Below are positions 5,356-9,041 of a DNA stretch of 9,041 bases, in pieces. The stretch's first letter is position 1, and the number at the start of each line of letters is the position of its first letter. Origin of the DNA: an uncultured Actinomycetes bacterium (GTDB lineage Bacteria > Actinomycetota > Thermoleophilia > Solirubrobacterales > 70-9); assembly GCA_946479725.1 (NCBI GenBank), contig CAMLHB010000081.1, positions 1 to 9,041 on the forward strand. Reading direction: 5' to 3'. A program made the position numbers and the translations under genes. The notes under the pieces are model-generated. The model saw nothing but the letters and a program-made list of their open reading frames with translations, made no database searches and was not told the DNA's origin.

Positions 5356-5622
5356 TGAGTTCCTGGGTGTAGTTTTCTGCCGAGCCAGGCAGCCATCGGC
5401 CCTTCGGCCTCACAGGAGAACACCATCTCCATCCCGACTACTGAAGCGACCCACCTCCCGCAAGCTCGTCTTGGGCAGGATCGTTTCAGTAGCCTGGTCC
5501 AGGAAGAAGTCTTTGTAGAGGACTTGCTGTCGGGTACGCCGATGGCTGACCTCAGCCGACTTCTGCTGGTTTTACGAACTCCCTCGGCCTACTTCAATGA
5601 CAACCAGGCCGATTCGTAGCAA
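5356..5622. other. Decayed coding traces, no intact gene
   Basis: On the minus strand a 53-codon stretch without stops runs from about 5568 to a TGA at 5412-5410. It encodes charged, protein-like sequence (for example RTRQQVLYKDFFLDQATETI and LREVGRFSSRDGDG). It begins right after a TAA and has no plausible ATG or ribosome binding site, so it is probably the remainder of a gene whose 5' part is lost. The rest (5570-5622) shows nothing I can assign. Confidence 0.4.
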
Positions 5623-6249
5623 CTAGGCGATTCCCATAACTTCGCCTAAACGAAACCGGGCGGTTTCGATGATCGCTCCACGAGAGTCGCGAAGCTTTGC
5701 CACCTTCACGGGATCGCCGAGGGGATAGAAGCGGAGGAAGTATCTGAGGTTCCGCAGCCAAACGAACCGTTTGAGTAGCTTCGCTTCCGGAGCTTTGGGA
5801 TACGCGACAAATCGGCGCCCGCTTCTGGTCTTAAAAACAACCGACCGAACGTGCCAACCGACAATACCACTGACAACACGTGATTCGCCCGTCGTTTCGT
5901 CTCGGGCACTGATGGTCGCAGAAGCGGGCAGATGCCCACTAGCAGGAATTTCCCACATCCCTTTCCAGCTACCAGGCGTGACATTTTGAGGCAAAATTTC
6001 CATGCCTAGCGCCCATTTGCCACAGGCATGACCGTTTTCGATGCTCGAAATCACACTCCATGCTTCGCCCCTGTGTTCTCCCTCCGCGACCGGGACCCGC
6101 AGATGCTTGATGCGATGCTTGGTGCATCGGCCCGATTCCTTTCCACGGGCGTTCTGAGACTGCTGTCCATCGCTTCTGTCGATGAATCGTGGGATGAGGT
6201 AAACGGCGATGATGAAAAGAGCAGCGAACCCTAATAAGGCCCATGCCAT
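5623..6249 (-). CDS. Membrane-anchored protein of unknown function
   Basis: A 208-residue protein beginning with a signal-anchor (MAWALLGFAALFIIAVYLIP, about residues 1-22). A basic/polar linker (RSDGQQSQNARGKESGR) follows, and then an extracytoplasmic domain of about 150 residues rich in beta-type sequence (ISSIENGHACGKWALGMEIL, RVVSGIVGWHVRSVVF, GRRFVAYPKAPEAK). Two Cys residues, at about 43 and 76, could form a disulphide. I recognise no catalytic motif or family. ATG 6249 is preferred because GGGAGAGG lies about four bases upstream and it places the hydrophobic segment at the very N-terminus; in-phase ATGs at 6273 and 6303 have poor sites. It stands alone in an A/T-richer, gene-poor tract, and its codons are less GC-biased than those of the stress cluster, which fits acquired DNA. 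Confidence 0.75.
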   Translation of the reverse strand: MAWALLGFAALFIIAVYLIPRFIDRSDGQQSQNARGKESGRCTKHRIKHLRVPVAEGEHRGEAWSVISSIENGHACGKWALGMEILPQNVTPGSWKGMWEIPASGHLPASATISARDETTGESRVVSGIVGWHVRSVVFKTRSGRRFVAYPKAPEAKLLKRFVWLRNLRYFLRFYPLGDPVKVAKLRDSRGAIIETARFRLGEVMGIA

Positions 6250-6483
6250 TCTGCCTCTCCCACTCTGGCTCATATGGGTACGATAGCGCACCTTTGGCTG
6301 CATTTAGGAGGTCCACTCCTCCCCGCAGACGGCGGTCGCGCTCATTTCAGACGATCCGCCGCCGCCCGTCATGGGACCGTTCCCATCCTTTTCAATTGCG
6401 ACCCCGCCAATACTGTGCCATTCGTACGGAAATTCGTATTGATACCTATAGGTCCCTCGGTTGATACAGGCAAAGATGATCGG
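6250..6483. other. Intergenic region upstream of the membrane-anchored protein gene
   Basis: No convincing gene. It contains two pairs of short direct repeats: ATTCGTA at 6420-6426 and 6432-6438 (12 bases apart) and TTGATAC at 6439-6445 and 6461-6467 (22 bases, about two helical turns apart). Such spacing is compatible with protein binding sites but could be chance. I could not identify a clear promoter for the gene ending at 5623. Confidence 0.35.
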
Positions 6484-6600
6484 CCCCTACTTCCAGGCCT
6501 GCGTAAAAGGGCATGAATCCCGATCGGGATTCATCGGTGCCCAGAGCGGGAGCGACGGGGGTCAAACCCGCTCTGAGCACCGCATCGCAGTCCGAGCATA
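6484..6600. repeat. Dispersed repeat, copy B, with palindrome and large hairpin
   Basis: A compound element. Bases 6484-6525 match 8330-8371 at 39 of 42 positions. Bases 6513-6534 form a perfect 22-bp palindrome with arm ATGAATCCCGA. Bases 6536-6550 (GGTGCCCAGAGCGGG) pair with 6567-6581 at 14 of 15 positions around a 16-base loop, and 6558-6597 match copy A. Short peptide-like frames cross it on both strands (for example SGFMPFYAGLEVG on the minus strand), but without ribosome binding sites or codon bias. It is best read as a non-coding repeated element. Confidence 0.65.
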
Positions 6601-6937
6601 GAGTGACCGTTCCAGCAAGCCGATTCATGACTGCGCGCGATGGATACCATCGTCACCCGCGCCTCAAAACGGTTTCCATCAGTCCGCCCCCTGCGAGACG
6701 CGCGGGAGCCCGTCCGTCTGGAAACAGAACGAGCCCCCGCTGCTTACCGGTGTTAGGCCATCTTGCCGATGGCACACACCGGGATCGTCGGCGTGACGAA
6801 CTTGGCGGTCATTTAGCCCCACCCCCTCTCCCTCACTCACGTCCGACGGCCCGGTGCCGCCGGACTTCGGTGGAGAGAGTTAAACCGATTTAGGGATGGG
6901 CACCGACTTTGGTTCCTGACTGGGCTAAAACCCGGGA
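6601..6937. other. Gene-free tract rich in inverted repeats
   Basis: I see no credible gene. Inverted repeats occur in series. CGATGG/CCATCG lies at 6638-6652 and GTTTCCA/TGGAAAC at 6672-6678 and 6719-6725. A two-tier stem covers 6747-6782 (CCGGTGT with ACACCGG outside, GCCATC with GATGGC inside, loop TTGCC). A hairpin lies at 6841-6865 (GTCCG with CGGAC, CGGC with GCCG). None has a following T-run on either strand, so ordinary terminators are unlikely. A structured RNA or a recombination/repeat remnant is possible. Confidence 0.5.
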
Positions 6938-6963
6938 TTGAGCGGGTAGCATCAAGCGCTCAA
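6938..6963. promoter_or_regulatory. Inverted repeat, candidate operator of the winged-helix gene
   Basis: TTGAGCG (6938-6944) and CGCTCAA (6957-6963) are perfect inverted arms 12 bases apart. They end 23 bases before ATG 6987. ArsR-like winged-helix dimers bind such dyads over their own promoters, so autoregulation is a reasonable guess. Alternatively it forms a leader hairpin. No clear -35/-10 pair is visible nearby. Confidence 0.4.
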
Positions 6964-6986
6964 AGAAAATGTGGGAAAGGAGTCAA

Positions 6987-7574
6987 ATGAATGCCGCTAG
7001 CGGCAAGAAGGCAAAGCCGCGCAAACTCAATCGACACAAGGCGCTCGCTCATCCGTTGCGGCGCGAGATCATGGCGTTCCTAATCACCAATTCGTCCGGC
7101 AGCCCCTCGCAGATGCACAGAAAGATCGATGCATCCTTGTCAGACATCAGCTACCACTGCCGTCAACTCGTGAAATACGGCGCTGCCGATCTCGCCGAAA
7201 CGCGGCCCGTCAAACGGGGTTCACCCGAGCGCATCTACGTCCCAGCCCTGCGGCCTTTGCTCACGACCGAGGAGGTCGAAGAACTTTCTCTCGCGGAGCG
7301 CCAGGAGTTCGGAGGTCAGTGTGTCGAGCTCGTGATTGAGGACCTTCGAAGGGGCTTTAGCTGCGGCGCATTTGCGAAACGAGCAGATTGGGTGGCGGTG
7401 CGAAGCCATCTAGAGCTCGACAAACAGGGCCATCAACGGCTCATCAGGGAACACGAACAGTTTCTCGAACTCAGTTTCGAGATTCAGGCAGAAAGTGATG
7501 CGCGGCGGGTGGAGTCCGGCGAGCCGACGACGCGGGTAGCTAACAGTCAGCTTTGCTTCGCGCTCTGTGAGTGA
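6987..7574 (+). CDS. Winged-helix (ArsR-like) transcriptional regulator
   Basis: A 195-residue protein. After a basic N-terminal tail (KKAKPRKLNRH), residues about 17-90 form a winged helix: ALAHPLRREIMAFLI, the SQMHRKIDASLSDISYHC recognition region (the S-D-I-S-Y-H pattern of ArsR/HTH_20-type helices), then LVKYGAADLAETRPV and a wing ending ERIYVP. Residues 95-190 are a mostly helical effector or dimer domain of unknown ligand (ELVIEDLRRGF, REHEQFLELSFEI). ATG 6987 is chosen over the in-phase ATG 6969 because AAAGGAG precedes it at five bases. The reading frame ends inside a (GTGA)8 microsatellite, which supplies the last codon and the stop. An inverted repeat lies just upstream. The regulated genes are unknown; the two following genes also encode DNA-binding proteins. 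Confidence 0.82.
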   Translation: MNAASGKKAKPRKLNRHKALAHPLRREIMAFLITNSSGSPSQMHRKIDASLSDISYHCRQLVKYGAADLAETRPVKRGSPERIYVPALRPLLTTEEVEELSLAERQEFGGQCVELVIEDLRRGFSCGAFAKRADWVAVRSHLELDKQGHQRLIREHEQFLELSFEIQAESDARRVESGEPTTRVANSQLCFALCE

Positions 7575-7598
7575 GTGAGTGAGTGAGTGAGTGAGTGA
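7567..7598 (+). repeat. (GTGA)8 tetranucleotide microsatellite
   Basis: Eight perfect GTGA units cover 32 bases and are followed by GGGG. The winged-helix gene's stop (7572-7574) lies in the second unit. Unit gain or loss would scarcely alter the protein, because the repeat itself supplies a TGA within a few codons in any phase. Its effect, if any, would be on the 3' end of the transcript or on spacing to the next gene. Confidence 0.95.
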
Positions 7599-7698
7599 GG
7601 GGTCCACTTTCGGTGGAGAAGAGCCCATTGAGTTACTGAAGTGACCTAGTAGAGAAACCTCCTTCGAACAATCTCGGTGTCTTATGTAAGTTCAGCAG
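7575..7698. other. Short intergenic region with a small hairpin
   Basis: After the microsatellite, TCCAC (7603-7607) and GTGGA (7613-7617) form a 5-bp hairpin with loop TTTCG. No T-run follows, so it would be a weak terminator at most. The 11-mer TTCGGTGGAGA overlapping it also occurs at 6866-6876, on the other side of the winged-helix gene. No clear promoter for the next gene is visible. Confidence 0.4.
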
Positions 7699-7920
7699 GT
7701 GGCTCGCAACCTCCACCTACTCCGAACGCAGGCACTCGGCCACGACACCCGGGTCGGCATCCTCCAACTGTTTACAGAGGACGAAGGCCGGTCGCTCGCC
7801 TCGGACGATCTGCTCCGCGATCTCAGGGCAACACACCCCGAGAGGTACGAGAACACCGAGCCGGGGACGATCTTCTATCACCGCGTCCGCTTGCAGGACG
7901 CCGAGCTTCTCCCTTCCTGA
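7699..7920 (+). CDS. Small winged-helix DNA-binding protein
   Basis: A 73-residue protein with ArsR/PadR-like helices: ALGHDTRVGILQLFTEDEGR, LASDDLLRDLRATHPERY, then GTIFYHRVRLQDAELLPS. The last segment resembles the recognition helix 'YHxxxLxxAGLL' of winged-helix repressors, but the protein stops there, so the C-terminal wing normally present is missing or very short. The start used is GTG 7699. Its Shine-Dalgarno is weak, and a start a little downstream cannot be excluded. The stop lies three bases before the ATG of the XRE-type gene, implying one transcript and translational coupling. It may be a naturally minimal protein working with its neighbour, or a truncated relic. The function is inferred only from the fold. 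Confidence 0.6.
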   Translation: MARNLHLLRTQALGHDTRVGILQLFTEDEGRSLASDDLLRDLRATHPERYENTEPGTIFYHRVRLQDAELLPS

Positions 7921-7923
7921 GCG

Positions 7924-8295
7924 ATGCCACCAAGACGACCGAAGTCCGAGGAGGACGAGGCATCGCGGCTCGGTCTCGGCTACGCCGTTATGAAACTGCG
8001 GCGGGATCAGGGCATGAGCACAGAAGAGGTCGCGAAGCGGGCGGGCCTGACCACCGCGACCATCGCCGCCATCGAGGGCGAGGGACAGGAACCGACCTGG
8101 GGCAACCTGCGCCGGCTCGCACAGGGTCTTAGGGTAGAGCTGGAGGAGCTGTGCGCGGTCGCCGTCGAGCTTGCGCCCGGTAAAGCTGGCGGTCGCATTC
8201 GACGGCGGGAGAGGGAAGCGCGGCAGCGCCGGAAGCGGCGGGAGAGCCAGGCCGAGCGGAAGGGCAAGCAGGCCAGGAGGAAGCAGCGACCGTAA
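7924..8295 (+). CDS. XRE-family helix-turn-helix protein with basic C-terminal tail
   Basis: A 123-residue protein. Residues about 18-77 are a complete Cro/C1-type helix-turn-helix domain: LGYAVMKLRRDQGMSTEEVA, RAGLTTATIAAIEGEGQEPT as turn and recognition helix, then NLRRLAQGLRVELEEL. Residues about 86-123 are an almost uninterrupted Arg/Lys-rich tail (RRREREARQRRKRRE, RKGKQARRKQRP), likely to bind DNA or RNA non-specifically. The ATG lies three bases after the stop of the small winged-helix gene and has no own Shine-Dalgarno, so translation is probably coupled. No toxin partner is visible downstream; the next sequence is a dispersed repeat and a broken DUF72 gene. The regulated target is unknown. 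Confidence 0.82.
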   Translation: MPPRRPKSEEDEASRLGLGYAVMKLRRDQGMSTEEVAKRAGLTTATIAAIEGEGQEPTWGNLRRLAQGLRVELEELCAVAVELAPGKAGGRIRRREREARQRRKRRESQAERKGKQARRKQRP

Positions 8296-8324
8296 AGATC
8301 GTCGCCGTCAAACCCCGCAGCGGC

Positions 8325-8540
8325 TTAGCCCCCTACTTCCAAACCTGCGCAAAAGGGCATGAATCCCGATCCCTCCACCACCTCGCGCTTGACCAGGCGG
8401 TAGAAGGTGTGGTTGACCTCGACGGTGTCGAAGATCTCGGCGTAGCGCTCGAGCCAGCGAGCCGGGGGAACGCCTTTGTAGATGCCCTTGCGCCAGGAGT
8501 CGTAGACCCAGCCCGAGCAGCCGATCCGGACATGTTTCAT
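8325..8540 (-). pseudogene. DUF72 (YecE-like) protein gene, N-terminal stub
   Basis: Residues 1-56 from ATG 8540 are the N-terminus of a DUF72/YecE-family protein: RIGCSGWVYDSW, PARWLERYAEIFDTVEVNHTFYRL and KREVVE. Family members usually have about 240-300 residues in a TIM-barrel-like fold. Here, from codon 57 (8372) onward, the frame runs into the 42-base dispersed repeat and gives GSGFMPFCAGLEVGG and a stop. The rest of the gene is not found in the window, so the gene was truncated at that junction and is presumably non-functional. ATG 8540 has only weak GGAG adjacent to it, and a SigB-like promoter lies directly upstream. The in-phase ATG 8561 lies upstream of the -10 element. Confidence 0.82.
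8330..8371. repeat. Dispersed repeat, copy C, at the DUF72 breakpoint
   Basis: These 42 bases match 6484-6525 at 39 positions (differences GG/AA and T/C). The match ends at GATC, the centre of the 22-bp palindrome of copy B, and DUF72 coding sequence starts at the very next base. Element end and gene break therefore coincide. Confidence 0.75.
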
Positions 8541-8550
8541 CTCCAGCCGG

Positions 8551-8575
8551 GTACCCCGCATCCATGCCGCTGAAC
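8551..8575 (-). promoter_or_regulatory. SigB/SigF-like promoter of the truncated DUF72 gene
   Basis: On the minus strand GTTC (8575-8572), a 15-base spacer and GGGTAC (8556-8551) fit the GTTT-N15-GGGTA pattern with one -35 mismatch. It overlaps the first four codons of the divergent HAD gene. Transcription would begin close to ATG 8540, giving a very short leader. The -10 lies in the palindrome GGGTACCC, so the opposite strand also shows GGGTAC (8549-8554), but there the nearest GTTT is only 11 bases upstream, too close to serve as a -35. Confidence 0.5.
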
Positions 8576-9041
8576 GCGATCCTCGACGTCGACGGCACGC
8601 TCGTCGACACCAACTACCACCACGCCTTGGCCTGGCACCGCGCCCTGCACGCCCACGGCCATCCCGTCCAGATGTGGAAGGTCCACCGCCACATCGGCAT
8701 GGGCGGCGACCAGATCCTCGAGGCGCTGATCGGGGCGGAGGCGGAGGCGGAGCAGGGGGACGAGATCCGCGATGCCGAGGCGGAGGCCTACGGCGAGCTG
8801 ATCGGCGAAGTCGAGCCGATGGAGGGCGCGCGCGAGCTGATCGCGAAGCTGCGCGACGCCGGCGCCAGCGTGATCCTTGCCAGCTCGGCCAAGGAGGACG
8901 AGGTCGACCACTACCTCGACCTGCTGGAGGCGCGCGAGCTGGTCGACGACTGGACCACCTCGGCCGACGTCGAGAGCACCAAGCCCGATCCCGACCTCGT
9001 CCTCGCCGCGCTCGAGAAGGCCGGCAACGACAACCCCTCGG
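8564..9041 (+). CDS. HAD-superfamily phosphatase, N-terminal part
   Basis: From ATG 8564 the frame stays open to the window end (159 residues seen, gene incomplete). HAD motifs occur in order. Motif I is ILDVDGTLVDT near residue 6, with the nucleophile Asp and the Asp two residues on. A helical cap carries HHALAWHRALHAHGH and HIGMGGDQILEAL. EPMEGARELIAKLRDAGASV leads to motif II Ser in ILASSAK, and motif III Lys lies in STKPDPD. This matches subclass I enzymes of the phosphoglycolate phosphatase/beta-phosphoglucomutase type; the substrate cannot be read. The nucleophile, Ser and Lys are all present, so it looks active. There is no Shine-Dalgarno before ATG 8564. The start overlaps the divergent promoter of the DUF72 stub. 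Confidence 0.9.
   Translation, partial: MPLNAILDVDGTLVDTNYHHALAWHRALHAHGHPVQMWKVHRHIGMGGDQILEALIGAEAEAEQGDEIRDAEAEAYGELIGEVEPMEGARELIAKLRDAGASVILASSAKEDEVDHYLDLLEARELVDDWTTSADVESTKPDPDLVLAALEKAGNDNPS

Noticed and set aside
4823..5413. 196-residue minus-strand open frame starting at a GTG
   Set aside because: Codon third positions are poor and the C-terminal half is Arg/Gly/Pro shadow; another frame (5170-5355) carries the coding signal.
6551..6581. tRNA-like T-arm (GGGGGTCAAACCC)
   Set aside because: No acceptor, D or anticodon arms at the required distances; the pairing belongs to a long hairpin instead.
6446..6628. 60-residue minus-strand open frame through repeat B
   Set aside because: It shares SGFMPF.AGLEVG with the DUF72 read-through only because both cross the same DNA repeat; no ribosome binding site or codon bias.
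6945..6950. GGTAGC near the winged-helix gene as a SigB-type -10
   Set aside because: The preceding bases give GGGTAG, but there is no matching -35 at the right distance.
7567..7598. Possible CRISPR or direct-repeat array
   Set aside because: The units are contiguous 4-mers without spacers; it is a microsatellite.
7410..7628. Minus-strand open frame with a SLTH-repeat peptide
   Set aside because: The peptide repeat is simply the GTGA tract read backwards; no start signal and antisense to the winged-helix gene.
7677..8132. 151-residue + strand open frame
   Set aside because: Arg/Pro/Gly-rich and out of phase with the two HTH genes that carry recognisable folds.

Overview
The window is GC-rich DNA with dense G/C-ending codons and reads like a high-GC actinobacterium. 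The protein styles (a SigB/SigF-type sigma factor, tandem-lobed RsbW-like kinase, small winged-helix regulators) suggest class Thermoleophilia, Solirubrobacterales or relatives. That placement comes from protein resemblance and no database was searched.

The left half (1-4850) is a general-stress locus. It opens with the C-terminal part of a SigB/SigF-family sigma factor, then a convergent anti-sigma kinase whose C-terminal half looks like a second, degenerate ATPase lobe. A divergent STAS anti-anti-sigma factor and an MscS-type mechanosensitive channel follow on the + strand. Beyond these, a minus-strand operon (4211 to 2828) encodes a small membrane protein (apparently frameshifted), a 98-residue acidic protein and a UspA-like domain joined to three membrane helices. 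Divergent to it is a 76-residue helical protein with a good terminator, and then a 66-residue minus-strand membrane-associated peptide. Several genes are preceded by close matches to the SigB/SigF promoter pattern GTTT-N15-17-GGGTA, so the sigma factor encoded here could drive the whole cluster.

The middle (about 4870-6980) is poor in genes and, from 5170 on, visibly richer in A/T. It holds a small gene interrupted by an in-frame TGA, further decayed coding traces, an unrecognised membrane-anchored protein on the minus strand, and about 480 bases packed with inverted repeats, including a perfect 22-bp palindrome and a 15-bp-arm hairpin. Short segments of this tract recur elsewhere in the window (about 5030-5100 and 8330-8371), so it looks like dispersed repeat sequence.

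The right part (6987-8295) encodes three probable DNA-binding proteins on the + strand: a winged-helix regulator ending in a (GTGA)8 microsatellite, a 73-residue winged-helix protein, and an XRE-type protein with a very basic tail. After these lies the N-terminal stub of a DUF72 gene, cut off exactly where one repeat copy begins. Its putative promoter overlaps the start of a divergent HAD-family phosphatase gene that runs off the window end. The layout suggests an accessory or repeat-rearranged segment between a conserved stress cluster and the HAD gene.
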